A stretch of 64,000 nucleotides of DNA from Pseudoscleropodium purum (Eukaryota > Streptophyta > Bryopsida > Hypnales > Brachytheciaceae), in NCBI GenBank assembly GCA_963969395.1, contig OZ017798.1, positions 21,258,173 to 21,322,172 of the forward strand, written 5' to 3'. The position numbers and the translations under genes were made by a program. The notes below the pieces were generated by a model. The model did no database searches and was not told where the DNA came from. It worked only from the letters and a program-made list of their open reading frames with translations. Of this stretch, positions 38,450 through 52,159 are shown in pieces; position 1 is the first letter of the stretch, and each line of letters starts with the position of its first letter.

Positions 38450-41400
38450 GAGTACCTTGGAACTCAAATCACCATTTGAGAACCAAAATTAATAGTAATC
38501 AAAGAAAAGACCTCAAAAAAGAGATATGATATTAGAGATTTCTAATGAGAGATGAGCCTTTTACAACATCAATAGTTATTTGTAGTTTTGAACATATTCA
38601 AATTCTATTTTTCTCTTTTTAGAGTGGTACTTTGCATTCCTCTCCAACAACATCTAGGTTGGTAAATCTCTAAATTGTCGAAGAATGTTATGTAGATTTG
38701 TGTTAATGACTTCATGTTAAGAAGAGTGCTAGTGAACATTACAATCTTTCATTTAAGAATATTGGGATTTTGAATGGACAATACCTATGCTATAGGAGCC
38801 CGAATATGAAATTTAACACCAACTTTGGCTACATCTCCACTAAGAGGACCATCATATGCAAACAAGTCATGCAAAATACCTGCTACATCAATAGCTTGTC
38901 CATTTCTTGTGTACAATAACCCTCATGGCATTCTTTAGCTATCACAATCCAAAACTAAAGCCAACTTGGATTCCTACGGATTGTATAATCATAATAAAAG
39001 GATTTTGGACTGGATCATAATAAAATCAATGGTAGTCATTGTCATTGAAGTTATGTAAATTTGACACTATAACAATTACTAGTGTTAAATGTAATAGTGA
39101 CATCAAGGAAGTATAGACTTCATATGGTCTAGAACCCTTTTCACACTTGTAGGCATCTTCCTATCAAATTTGTATGCACCTTTGTCTAACAATTATAGAC
39201 TGTATAGACCAAGTTTTGAGTTTGACTTGGGTAAGTTTGTTCCTTACATAGGGGCTAATTGAAGAACATAGGATTTGATACTAGAAAAATTGATATTAAA
39301 GAAGTCAAAGTGTCAAATTCCTCAGTGGTTAACCTTATTTGATTTTGTGCTTGTAGCCTCTTTGCTAATGGAGAAGCAATCTCTCATTCTTGATGTGATA
39401 GATGCACATATTGCTTCAAAAGGATGGAAAAATCTTGCATTTGAAAAGCCCAAGCTAGATTAAATAAAACAACATTGCCTAGATTTAGAAACAAAATTCT
39501 TACTTTAGGATTATTTTTTTAATTAAATGACTAGGAATGGATTTAGAAAGTTGATCTAGTGTTGCCTTTCTTTTGAACGTCAATAACATAGTGGCACATG
39601 TTGTTTTTTTGTGCCAATGCATATAAAGTGTGATAAAATTGGTCATTGATCTCCTAGCATTCTAGATACAAGCCATTGATTCAATCAAAGGATAAGAATT
39701 GTTTTATGTCTCTTCTATTCTTTTATAGAATAGATTGCAACTTTAGTAGTTTAGAATTAAGGTCTTTAGTTAGTTGCAAACTCACCCTTCTCTATTGGAG
39801 ATGACAATCAAAACAAAGACTCAAAAATTTGACATTCAATGTAAAGATACTTCGTAAGTAGTTAGAGCCATTTTTTCCTCAACTTTTGGCACCTCTCACT
39901 TGAGATGAACTCAAATTTGTACGCTAGAAGAATCTTATTCGAAGGGTGTTGATAGAGCTCCCGTAGAGTTTTATGCTATTTTGATTGAATTCAATCAAGA
40001 GAAGGCAATATTTGTTATAGAGCACTTAGGTTGATTTTCCTACTAAATCATATTTGTTAAGATTAGTGTATTATAGAATAATACAAATATGTATGACAAT
40101 ATATTAATAAATTCTTATGATGAGGACAAAATTAAAACATATTGACAAATGCATATGATAAAAAAAAAATAAAGATATATTGTCAAAATTTTGGTATCAC
40201 ATTCATTGTTGTTGTCATACCATATTAAATCACCTACAATCTAAACAAATGTACTGTATACAACCCTTACAAACTAACATCTCATATTAAAAAAGATTGT
40301 CATGAAAAAAAATGATTTTGGTTGCTAAATACAAATTAAAAAAGTTTGTTTTAACCCCTAAATGATTTTGACTATGTTCTCAATATAAATGCTCCAAAAC
40401 TACTATTTCTAGTACAAGTATCAAACATTACAAAAACAACAATATTTTAGGACACATATAATCGTAGGATCTTTTAGTCTACTAGTTACAAATGATGTAC
40501 AAAAAATTCCAAAATTTTCCACTATGCAGATTGCAAAATATTAGCATTTGAAGTGACAAAAATCTTTTTTTGGGCCCTACGAAAATCTGGACAATTGCAC
40601 TATATAAGGTCACATTTGTATGAAAAAATGTCCAAAATGGTGATTACTCTTTGAATTCATTCTTGAAGTCAAGTTGGATACATGCTTGAAAATTTTTAGA
40701 TCATTTAGAATTCCACAACATATAGAAAAATAATAATAAATAGAAAAAAAGAGAAAATGATTCAAAATATTAAATTGTTCACAATTTATTAATAGAATTG
40801 AAAAATGCCAATTTCAATGGTTGTAATGTCTTAATAAAAAATTTACACCTAATTTTTTTTTATTTTTTTCAAAAGTATTGAAAATTAGATTAAATAAAGC
40901 ACTTCAAAATTTGTCTTAGAGTAGAGATTCAATAACGACCTACAAACTCCTACAAACTAAAGCTCCTCATAATTTTTGATTCATTAATCAAAATGGAATG
41001 ATTCAAAGCTTTATAAGTATATATAAATTTAGAGAATCAATTTTATATTTTTATTTCTAAAAAAAGTGATTCTTAAAGAAATTTTATTTGTTTCTTGGAT
41101 TGCCCAATAAGTAATGAAAACACATATCATATAATAACTTTTTAACCATGTAGTCAAAAGTTATGAAAATTATTGGGCCTTAAAGCTACTCTTTGGGCAC
41201 ATGTTGTGTTAAAATTTAAAAGAAGAAAAATAAAAACTCCCTTCTCATAGTGAGTTGCTCAAAATTGCTATATTGCTAAAAAACTCAATTTAGGCGTTTA
41301 GGGGTGGGTTTAGGGGTTAACTATGTATTAGGACAAATATCTTCTAATCTATTCAAAGTAGATGCAACAATGGTTCAAATTTCAACCCAAAGATCATCTA

Positions 41401-42223
41401 TGAAAATTTATGACAACCAATGAAATCTCAAGTCCTTGAGTCTTTCATAATATTCAAATTTAAAAAAAATAATATTATCTACATTTTTCAATCTATGTAA
41501 TTTTTTGGAAGTATGCGTATGTTAATTTTTTTTAAATACCAATTGGAGTGGGTCTTAAATGATGTAAAAATACATGCAATAAAATATTCAAGTCATTATG
41601 GCTCAAAAAAGAAGCATAGGCGCTTTTGGGAGTAATTATAAAAGCGGACTCAATAACTGAATGTATAAGGGAGGTAGCTTTGAAATTTATTTACTTCTAA
41701 ACCATTATTGCTTTTTTCTTCAAGTTTATTTAGGATTGTAGTACATAGAGGATTCTACATTTATGTTTTCTCATTGCGTCATTTGGATTTTGTCCATGCA
41801 TTTTCAACGTTTGGCACATGGAATAAAACTAAACGAACCATATGTAGACTCAATTTTTGTAGTCACTTGTATTTTAGAAAGCTTAAATTGCTTCAAATAT
41901 CTTGCATCCTCTAATATAGAGTCTTCATTCACCATACAAAGGAAATTTCTTTGAACCTTTTTCTACAACAATCTAAAAGCTTGCACCATTATAAACTTTG
42001 TACATTTATTTTTGTAAAATTAAACATCAATCACAAAAACTAAATGTCAATAAAATCAAATATCTTCTCACTTACCACAAATCAAAGCTCATATGTAAAC
42101 TCTAATGTATTGTAAGGTAAACAAAGCCTTAATTTGCCTACCTCAAGTTAAACAATAATTACACAAAAGAACAAGAGCATCTCCTGCATGCATGTTTTGC
42201 AATGTTGTTGAGATACAAGAAAT
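38450..42223. other. Resumed duplicated flank, then AT-rich DNA to copy D
   Basis: 38450-38770 matches 52710-53010. From 38770 to about 41850 no gene or recognisable element was found. About 41880-42223 matches the 3' flanks of the other dioxygenase copies. Confidence 0.55.
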
Positions 42224-44895
42224 TCAAGCAATTGCAATCTTCTCAAGGACTACTTTAGGCACTCCATTCCTAATCAACATCAAATACTCCATAAATGAGA
42301 CATTTTTGTATTTGCATGGATGCACTTCATTGACAAGCTCCCTAGGGGTGGAAATGATCTCCTCAAAGCGTGGATTCTTGAAGAAAATGAGTGAGAATCT
42401 TGTTGTAGTGGAATTCAATGCTACTCGATGCTACATGCTCGGGTATTGTCCATTGCTCCAAATCTATGCAACAACACTCGCTTGATGAAATTGATGAATC
42501 TATGATAACAATTGTAGGTTTTAGACTTAGATCATGAGAAATATATACTAAAACAAAATCAAAATGACCTCACAAGTGACCCACCAATAGCTTTCAATAT
42601 CCCAAGTGGTGATAATAGCTACTAATCATGTTGTACAACTATTAGATAGGAAAGTAAAGGAGTGTTTCCATTTGGTAGAAACAATGATATTAACGAGAGT
42701 CTTCAAAATGAATTTCTAAGATATACTTTGGACTAATAGACTAACTTTTCTAACACTACTCCCTACACCAAGTGCAATATATCTAAGTCACTAGGATTTA
42801 CTTTTGGCAATACAATCAATAGGAAGATCATTGATAAAAAAATATAAGTAGTCTTCTTACTTGTTGATTGGGAACCAAAACAATTTGCAACCAAAGAACT
42901 TATGTGAAGGTGAAATTGACAACAATCATTTCAAATGAATATTAATAAAAAGGAGATAGATAGAAATGAGTTTCAAAATCAATCACTTCAATTATGTCCG
43001 CATCCAGATTACAACATAGTCCTAGTAAGAGGGGCCTGTGATTTAAATAATAGACCCTTCAAAAATATAGGGTAGTAAGATATGGACTTGACAAATTTTC
43101 ACTAGATGAAAATGGAAGGTTTTTTACTACAAAAAAATAAACTTTTTTAGTTGAATGGGACATTTGTAAGTAGTGCTAATTAGAATCTTGAAGTTACTAT
43201 GGACATGCTGGTCTTGGTATTGTAGTTGTAATTGGCAATGGGGTTATTGCTTATTTGACAACCTAGTTGAAACATCATCAATGTACTCTTCTCATCACGG
43301 TTGACGAATCTCTGCGTCCGCCCCAAAATAGCGTCCGTAACCCGAACGTCCGGACGCCAGCGGACGTAGTGTCCCTCCCATTGTCGGAAGGCGGACGGGC
43401 GGGGCGGACCAGATCAGTCCGCGTGTCGATCGGACAGCCGTACCGGGACGGACGGGCGGACAGGGGGATAGGCGGACGCTGCAGACATAGCGTCCGCGTT
43501 CGGACGTCCCGTACGTCCGACCGTCCTATCAACCCTGCTTCTCATATGGTTACGTAATATGAGGCATCCACTACTACATAGATTTTGTAAATTTGTAGAT
43601 TTTAAGATTCCTAATCTCAATGATTTGTAAATTTGTAAATTTTAGATTTAGCTTCTTTTCTAGATTGCAAATGTTCAAATATTGGTATTTAATAGACTTC
43701 ACTTGCTTAGGGAAACTTTGTAATTTCATAGTTACTAAAATTTCTTAGATTTTGAATGTTTCTATATTTCTATAGAATGTAGAAATATATAGATTGTTGA
43801 AATTTTAGAATTCTATTCATAAAATCCATTATATAAGGGTACACCAACTTCCAAGTCTTATATGTAGAATCTAACGGTACTCTTGACAATTCATTAGGGA
43901 TAATTAATATAAGACAATTGGAAAAACCACAATAATTCTACACTCCCAATTTTTTCTTTTTGAAATTTAGCTTTTGTGCTATAGCAATTGTAGTCATTTT
44001 CTAATCGAATTTAATTTCTTTTCAATTACAAATCAATATGGGCAATGGATTCCATAGAACATAGACTTATCCACATCAACAACTATGATGAATTTTGGAT
44101 GTAGAATAACTCACAATCATTCTAGATCCGAATTTCGTTATATTCTTATAGTCTTACACATCACTCTTCGATCAACTATTTTGCAACTAAAACAATGTAC
44201 CCGTTAGACTTGGTGCTAAGAAGAAGGGCTATAGTCACAAGATAGTTGTATAGAACACTTTATTGTTCTTTAACTGATTCTAGCAAGTATGTTTTCCTTC
44301 TAGTGCTTGGTGGGCAAAAATATTCTAGGAAGTCCTATATGCTTCCAAGAAAATTTCTGAAGTCTATTGGAAGTTTCCTAATAGCAAGTTCCTCTCCCTC
44401 TAAATCATGAGGACCCCATAGGCTAAAAAATATGCTTGGTTACCATGTGTGCCGAAACCATTTGTCATGTCACTCCACAAAATTTGAATCTTGACGAAGA
44501 ATGGATTTCAAACCTTGAAGAATAAATAATGAGGATGCTGGTGTTTAGTGTTAAGAAAGATGAAACCAACAACAACCAATTCAATCTAGTGCCATTAAGC
44601 TTATGTTAGCCAAAGGAGATTTGAGGAAAATGAGTTTGACATTCGCCACTTCACCCAAATTAATTTCATTGCGGACACACTCATTCAGCATTGAAAGCCT
44701 TCAACAAGGATTGCCTCTCATTCCACACCCTCTGAAGTCTGAATCCCAAACGAAAAGAAAACATGCAAATGACCAAACCCTAATTCAAGGGGAAGCAAGC
44801 TAGCCAAGCAGTAACTTACGTGCAGCATGTCCCCGACGTTGACGACGAGGGTGCCGACCTCGGGCTTCACCGCCAGCCACTTGCCGTCTTTCAGA
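42224..44895 (-). pseudogene. 2-oxoglutarate-dependent dioxygenase, copy D, remnant
   Basis: Exon 3 (about 42477-42224) retains IWSNGQYPS, HRV and TRFS, but the codon before the iron His is TAG (SM-stop-HRV). Only the last part of exon 2 survives (about 44895-44820: DGKWLAVKPEVG to GDMLH, then GTAAGT). Exon 1, intron 1 and most of exon 2 are gone: the sequence passes from GTCTTTCAG directly into the 5' flank (ATCTGG), so the promoter now abuts the exon 2 tail. Intron 2 has received a hAT-like miniature element at 43296-43537. Exon 3 resembles that of copy B, as expected from the block duplication. Confidence 0.9.
43296..43537 (+). mobile_element. hAT-like miniature element, family 1, copy a
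   Basis: 242 bp, GC-rich and full of CGTCCG/CGGACG, in AT-rich surroundings. The ends are CACGGTTGAC (one change from CAGGGTTGAC) and ATCAACCCTG. A perfect 8-bp target duplication CTTCTCAT flanks it (43288-43295 and 43538-43545). CAGGG-type ends with 8-bp duplications are the hAT signature. There is no coding capacity, so it is non-autonomous. Confidence 0.92.
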
Positions 44896-47800
44896 TCTGG
44901 ATAGAGAGCTAGCTCGGATGGCGATGGCGGTTGCAAGGTGTGGGGTTGCGTTGGTGAAAGGGCAGAATCTGAAGGCGTCATCAATGGCAGGATGACGTCC
45001 AATGATTACAGTATGAGGAATTATATATCTTGCGGAATTTCGTGAAGGTTGGAATTTGGTCTGTGAGTTTGATTGTGATGCTCGAGTGATGGCGTGCTGA
45101 CGCACTTGAATGTGCAAAGAACCTCGTTCTCCGCAGTCTGCGAGGATTGTGCCACGAGATCGCGATCGACCACTTGGTAATTGCAAGATACGAGCGGAAT
45201 TTCGTGCACTTGCCAAAGACTCCAGAGGACCGTTCCCACCTGGAATGTGGAAACCCCTGGTTTTAAAACATTATACTCCCACCTAGTTTGGAGAAGACGC
45301 TAGATTTGGTGAAAAGGTTGCTGGTTCAGGCCCGGCAAAATTATGAGTTCTAATATTTATCTTTTGTTCGCGCACGGCTCAATTTGTTGAATCTGAAATC
45401 CCAGTACTTCATGTCAGAATGTTGGTAGATTGAAGGAAAAAGTGAGTGCTCGTACTTCTGGCGTTCCAAGCAGGTTATTCTTTCGTCACCCAGAAGCCTC
45501 GTGTTTTGCCAAGCTCACCCTGTTGGTCAATTTCAAATCGATCAAACATTCACAACCTCAAAATTACCAAGTCGGGTCGTCAGAGAGCAAGCTTCCTCTA
45601 AGCAATAATTAAGGGGAGATTCTCAAGAGCAATTTGAAAACCCTACGCGAGGGTAGGGGGTCGGTTTTCTGGGATGTGATTTCTAGAGCTTAAAACTGTG
45701 CAGACTGAGCTCAAATGGTAAGAGATATCGAAAGCTAGAGCTGGAAGTTATATCCAGCCACAACCTCTGTTAGAGCATGGCAGAGCTCGCCCTGCAAATG
45801 AAGGCGATTCACAATCACATGATTCAAACTCGATGAGAGGGCTAATAAACCCATTGTACATAGACATGTTGCAGCACAAAACCTTCAACTATGGCTTGCT
45901 AAAGTTAACGATCCATTTCATACAAAACGCATGCATTCCTCCACCCAGAGCTTTCAAGACAGAATCAAACACCAGGGAACAAACTCAGATTGTCTAACAC
46001 CGAATGGATGCATAGCCAAAACCAAACCTGAGGTGAAGGTCTGAAAATCGTTCATAGATGCAAATTGATGTCAATGCCGGTCTCCCTAAAATCAGTCCAA
46101 ATTTCGAGTTCGCTGAACCTCTTCCTGACAGACAGCCCAGCATGCAAGCATCCGTGGACAGTTTTGGGTAATACGGCAAGATCATAGTATTAGGGCTTCG
46201 AAAAGGTTTAGGTTTGATCCTGCTGAACCCTCACCAATTCTCACTTTTTAGATACAGTTGCAGCTGATGCTGTCAACTCAACTCAGACTTTGAAGAATCC
46301 AATGTATCTCTGATCACGCAACAATTGCGCGTTACCAAGCTCACAAACCTGTGGAAGCGGATCCCTGCGGATCGTCGTAGCGTACACTGTACTATGTAGT
46401 GCAAGTCCTGAGGATTGTGGTAATTGTGTTGCCCTTTGTAATGCAGTTCCCAAGGGATGTAATAAGTTTACTCCTTCGATCGATCTACTGGACTGGACTG
46501 CCAAGGGTTGTAAGATTCAAGGGAAATAGAAATGGCTGTCCGATCAGTTCCAATGCAACTCCATCGATCGATAACTTGTGTCGGTGTTCGTTCTATTTGG
46601 ATATTCTACAGTAGCGTACACTACCTGTGATCAGATTTTCAGGTTCGATCCCTAAGCAAAGATTTCAGGGTGCCTGATTCGCCTCTAATTCAGATTACTA
46701 CGGACTGGGCTGTGAATCTTGTCTGGGCTGTGAACTTTGATTCCAAATTCTTAACTCAGTCGGTTACTCGGTTTCTCTATTTCACTAGCACGCAATAATG
46801 ATCATTCCTTCAGACACCAGAATTCTCCGCGTTGTGACTGAAGACGCAAACAATTTTGAACCTACCAAGTGGCAGTGGCGGAGTTTCAAAGGTAGAGAGA
46901 TTCTCGGGCCGAAGGCCATGGCCAGCGAAGCGTCGGTCGAGCTACTCTGAAGGTCAGTAAGTTAAGTTGCTTGGGAAGAATCCAATTGACTTCCACATGT
47001 CTGTGACAAGATCGTGTGCAAGCTTCATCAATCGGGGAGACGACATGAGCGGCTTTGGGAGTGCTGTGTGTTTGAGATATTTCAATCACGGATCGGCATT
47101 TGATTTTGAAATGGCGGGATCATAAATTGACGTACTGCTTGGCCTTCCGATGAGACTGGAGATCTTTCCCGACCTGCAGTGAAAATTGCATGAGTGTCTA
47201 CTCCAGTCGCTTCACCCAGCCATAGATTCCATTTTCTTTTACTCTTGGATTTGACCCAGAGGCACGGCACTGGTATCATCGAAATGTTTCCATTATGTGC
47301 TCCGTGGGAAGAGTGTGGTCATTTGAATTTGGAAGCCCACGTCCTGTGGAGTCCATTCACGAACCCTCTCTGTGAAACATTCTGGAGCAAAGTTGGGACG
47401 ACTCACCGTTGCCCACTGTGAAACTCAAATTGAAAAGGATTTCCATCACTGTAGAGAACTATCACATGGAATACTCGACCCAAGGAACACCCGCTTACAC
47501 AAATGCAATGCAAAGACAAATGTCACTGCATCGTGATTAAATTTGTCAAATTGAGGGCAAAATTTAGAGTTCCCAAGTTGAACCGCAGCACTGGTGTGGA
47601 CTCAGACTGACGACGTTGTTGGAAGTCTGAAGCCCGTAGACTTTCTGGTCAACCTGGAGAGATTCGATCTGCACAGGTTTTGTCTAGATATGAAATCTTG
47701 AATGATTGTACCCAAAGCGATCCCTCCAAAGCTACCTCCCAAAAATCACACTCTTAGTTATATTTGTTAGAAAGCTTAAATTGCTGCAAATAGCTTTGTA

Positions 47801-48111
47801 TCCTCTAAATAAATGTTCTGTAAAGTCTCCATTCAACCATACAGATGACTTTGAGTCTTTTCCTACAACAATCTAGAAACTTGCACCATATTAAACTTTG
47901 CACATTTATCTTTTGTTAAGTTAATCACTAGTTGCAAAAAACTAAACATCAATAGAATTACATATTTTCTCACTTAATACAAATCAAAGCTCATATGTCT
48001 ATTAGGTTAATGGAACCTCTTCCTACCTTGAGTAAAAACAATGATTACACAAAAGAGCAAGAAAAGCTCCCACATGCATGCTTTGCAACATTGTTAAGAG
48101 AGATGAGAAAT
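44896..48111. other. 5' flank of D running into 3' flank of E
   Basis: Duplicate of 29160-31932; no gene. The 47545-47760 part is nearly identical to 11240-11460 (3' flank of copy A), closer than to the matching part near copy C, pointing to a recent exchange or duplication between A and E. Confidence 0.75.
45019..45029 (-). promoter_or_regulatory. TATA box left from copy D
   Basis: GATATATAAT on the minus strand, in the conserved 5' flank. It now lies about 130 bp upstream of the exon 2 tail because the first exon has been deleted. Confidence 0.5.
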
Positions 48112-51100
48112 TCAAGCAATTGTAATCTTGTCAAGGAGATGGCCAGCCTTGGCTCTCCCACTCCCAATTAGCATCATATAGTCTTTCCACGATACATCTT
48201 TGTACTTGCGTGGATGTGCTTCATCAACGAGCTCAAGAGGGGGGGAGATGACCTCGTCCCAACGCGGATACTTGAAGAAGATGAGCGAGAATCTGGCCGT
48301 GGTGGAATTCAATGCCACTCGGTGCAACACACTACGGTATCGTCCATTGCTCCAAACCTGTGCAACAACCACTTGATGAAATTGGTGAGCACATGCCAAC
48401 AATTATGGGATTTAGACCCCAATCTTGAGAAATGGATACTCAAACAAAATGAGGACAATGTCACGAGTGGCCCATCAATAGCTTTCAGCATCTTGAGTGG
48501 TGATACTAGTAATCATGCTATATGGTGATTAGATAGGAGAGAAAAGGAGTGTTTGCTCTTGGTGAAAACAATGATATTTATGAGGGTCTTCAAACTAAAT
48601 TTAGATACAACTTTGGATTATTAGATTGACTTTTCTAACTCCATTCCTAACACCACTCTTTGCACCAAGTGCAACTTATCTAAGTAACTAGGGGTTATTT
48701 TTGGCATTACAACTATTTAATGGGAAGATTATTGTTTGATAGTCCTAGTACAAACTAATATGAGTGGTCTTATTTGTTAATTGGTTCCAAAACTATCCAC
48801 AACCAATGTACTCAAATGAAGTTGAAATTGGTAACAATCATATCACTACAATGATATGACATTAATTATTTAAAAGGAGATAGATGGAAATGAAGTTCAA
48901 AATCAAACACTTTAGTGTTCACATCCAAATTACCATACAGGATATAACCAACTACCATCTCCTTTATAAAGTTTGAATCTTACACATAATGGGTTGCAAA
49001 CCTTGAAGACTAGATAATGAAGAAGGTTTAGAAGATCCTATTAAGAACTCCAATGGGTGATTATGATGTGACATAAGGTAAACCAACCCATCTTTGCCAT
49101 ATGCATATCACTACCATCCTACTTTTGGTCCCATTACTATTACAAAACTCATCCAAATCCATTTATTATTCTAACAAAATCAATGCATTAATTCCAACTT
49201 GGGTAACGTGTCAATCCTTGATTGGTAGACACTTAAGTGCCAATATAATAGATACACTCTAAAGCGGTTATAGGTTGTTAATAGGATGTTTATAACTTCA
49301 CTCTATGGGCAATTTAGTAACTTTAGGGCAAACCACTTCAAAAATTCACAGAAATTACAATTTTCATCAAAAAAAATTATAATTCCACTTGAGTTCCATT
49401 CGTGAAACAAGCGCATACCCCTGAAAAATATCCGCCCCTCTTGGAATCGGCCCTAAGATATTAATATAGCAAATTAGGGTCGTTTAGGGTCATAATAGGC
49501 TGGCCTACCCATGGTTGTCATAGTGGACGGACGTCCGGTTCACCCGTTCGTTAGAGGTCCCGCCTATCCGATATAGTCAACACATAGTTGACTTTTTGAT
49601 AACGGAAAAAATAGGCCACGTGGATGCCATGTGGATTAAGGAACATGCTGGACGCGGACGAGATTCTTTTTTGGAATGAAAGTTACAAAATTAAAGCCGT
49701 CCGGTCCAATGACCCTAACTCGCCCGTTATGACAACCATGGGTCTACCTTTGTGATTAACAACATGAAACCAGCAACAATCGACTAATTCCAGTGCCGTC
49801 AGCCAAAGGAGAGTGCACACACCCATTTAACATTCAAAGTCTTCAACAAGGACTGCCTCTCATTCCACACCCTCTGAGGAACTCCAAACGAATAGAAAAC
49901 ATGCAAAGACCAAACCCTAACTCACAAGGGGAAGGTAGCCAAGCAGTAACTTACGTGCAGCATGTCCCCGACGTTGACGACGAGGGTGCCGACCTCGGGC
50001 TTGATAGACAGCCACTTGCCGTCTTTCAGCAGCTGCAGTCCCGGATACTCTTGGTACACAATCGACAGGCTTTGGGCGTCGGTGTGGGCTCGAAGGCCGC
50101 GAGCGAGGTCGGGTCGAGGACATGGCGGGTAATGCGCGGCGATGAAGTGCCCAGTGGTACTGTCATGGAACGACTTGAAATTCTGGGATGAGTCCACGGC
50201 TATTCCTTCGCACAGCAACCCAATCAGTCGATGCGACAAGGAGTCCATGAGTTCCATGTATTGCATCAGATCCTGGCTGCGCCATAGCCACTCGAAACAA
50301 GTCGGAACCAAAACTTTGGACAGCAGTCGAATTCGAATAGAGCATCCATCCGCTGGGCAGACCTGGCGAAAACGGGGCGTGACCACGTCCTATCTGAAAT
50401 GTAGAGAACCCCATTGGACTTACAATATCTATCCAAAGTTCAATGAGATCATCACCTCGTCCATAGGGTCTTCATCGAACCTGGAGGAAGAAATCCTGTG
50501 GTACGCGGGTTTCCACCGCTAGAACCCCACTGTTCAAGCTATCCGGAATTCGGAAAACCTAAAATTCAAGTGGAAAAGAACGTAAGGGCAAGACGGTGCC
50601 TACAATTCAAGTGGTGAATTAAATACCTGACTTGTCCATCATCCTCTCGCCACACCTGCTCCGCCAACGCTTGCAGGGCATCCCCCTTTCTCTCAAAGAA
50701 GAGCCTCTCCGTCCAACAAGGATGCTGTCCATCCACGTCCACAATCTGATTCCCGGGAGTATACCCCACGTAACTGCTCGGCATATCCGACTTCACCCGC
50801 ATCTTCTCCTCGATGGGCCTCGCGAAGAACTTCTCCATATGCGCCATGATCTTCTGAATGGCCTCGTGGGGAACCCCATGGTTCACCACCTTGAAGAACC
50901 CCCACGTCTCCGCAGCCCGAACCAACTTCGTTATCACTTCCTCATGGGACCCTGCACCATCGAGGTCCGCCAAGTCGATGACGGGAAACTGATTCTCAGC
51001 AGCGAAATTATCGAAGGGAGTGTCGTGTCGAAGCGCCTCAGGGAGCACGAACTCTTGTAAGGAGTGATGGTGGTCGACTGCGAAGGTCTGGTGCTGGACA

Positions 51101-51114
51101 TCAGGAGCTGCCAT
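48112..51114 (-). CDS. 2-oxoglutarate-dependent dioxygenase, copy E
   Basis: Best-preserved array member. Exon 1 starts at ATG 51114 (CCACCATGG context; upstream in-frame codons offer only TTG) and has FPVIDLADLDG, WGFFKVVNHGVP and ERLFFERKGDALQALAEQ. Exon 2 (50362-49955) has YPPCPRPDLARG, RAHTD and GDMLH with donor CAC|GTAAGT. Exon 3 (48357-48112) starts VWSNGRYRSVLHRV and contains ARFS, ending in TGA. With the CAG|GTGTGG donor at 50656 the protein is 370 residues: iron ligands H246, D248, H301 and 2OG-binding R311/S313. With the later CAG|GTATTT donor at 50627 the frame is lost. The length fits the family. Intron 2 is about 1.6 kb and hosts a hAT-like miniature element at 49510-49740. The 5' flank has the shared TATA box. 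Substrate unknown. Confidence 0.85.
49510..49740 (+). mobile_element. hAT-like miniature element, family 2, copy 1
   Basis: 231 bp with inverted ends CATGGTTGTCATA and TATGACAACCATG. Flanking 8-mers are GGCCTACC (49502-49509) and GGTCTACC (49741-49748), 7 of 8 matching. The interior has GGACGGACGTCCGG, a CACGTGG box and GACGCGGACGAGA, and is homologous to the element at 63496-63771 in inverse orientation. It lies in intron 2 of copy E. Confidence 0.85.
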
Positions 51115-51332
51115 GGTGGAAGAAGGTGGCGATGGCAACAATGGTATCGATCAATTCAATACCAGCAAACGTGTATACAATGGGGATCGATGCGATCTGA
51201 TCTAGATAGAGCGAGAGTGGAGGATGGATGGCTATGGCGGTACGGTTGCAAAGTGACGGGTTGCGTTGGGTAAGGGCAGAATCTCAAGGCGTCATCAGTG
51301 GCAGGATGACGTCCAATGATTACAGTCTGAGG

Positions 51333-51343
51333 AATTATATATC
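51333..51343 (-). promoter_or_regulatory. TATA box of copy E
   Basis: GATATATAAT on the minus strand about 220 bp upstream of the ATG. A conserved GGATGACGTCCAATGATTAC block, with an ACGT core, lies just downstream near the expected transcription start. Confidence 0.65.
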
Positions 51344-52159
51344 TTGCGGAATTTGTTGCAGGTTGGACTTTGGGCTCTGAGTTAGACTGTGATGATCGAG
51401 TGATTGGATGCTGACGCACTTGTTTTAGCAAAGAACGTCATTCTCCGCAGTATGCGAGGATCGTGCGACGAGACCGCGATTGACCAAGACAAGAGCGGAA
51501 TTTCGTGCACATGCGAAAGACTCCAGAAGGACCGTTCCCACCTCGCGTGTGGAAACAACTGGTCTTAAAACTTAATACTCCGACCCAGTTCGGAGAAGAT
51601 GGTAGATTTTCTGAAAAGGTTGCTGGTTCCTGCTTGGCAAAATGATGACTTCTAATATATATCTTTTGTTTGAACATGGCTCAACTTGTTGAGTCTAATC
51701 ATCCAGTACTTTTATATCAACTAAAATTTTCATCTTCCACTGTCGGACTCCACTTGCAGCTTCGCAACTGTGAATTTCTTTAACCACCTTGTTGTATCCT
51801 ACTCCGAGATCTTGTTCGTAACCGGTTTCTTGCAGCACCCTCCAAATCTTGGGGTGTTCAATACTTCAATACTTCAATTTCAATTTGGTGTGCTCGATTA
51901 GAATTTACTTCATCTTGCTCTGCTTGCGAGCTCTTCTCGATCAAACCTCTTCTGTCGTGCCTCAACTCCAGCCTGAAATGGATATACTTAACTTCTCGCA
52001 TAATTGTGATCGTCTCATTGTGATTTTTAACTAGGATTGCGAAACCCCCCTCTTTGCTGTGTGTAATGGCTCACGTCCAGGCTGTTAATTTGTGGTCATG
52101 GTGCGACTTCATTGAGCAAGGCAGCTTTACTTGAGAGAGGCGGACCTCAACACCAAAGA

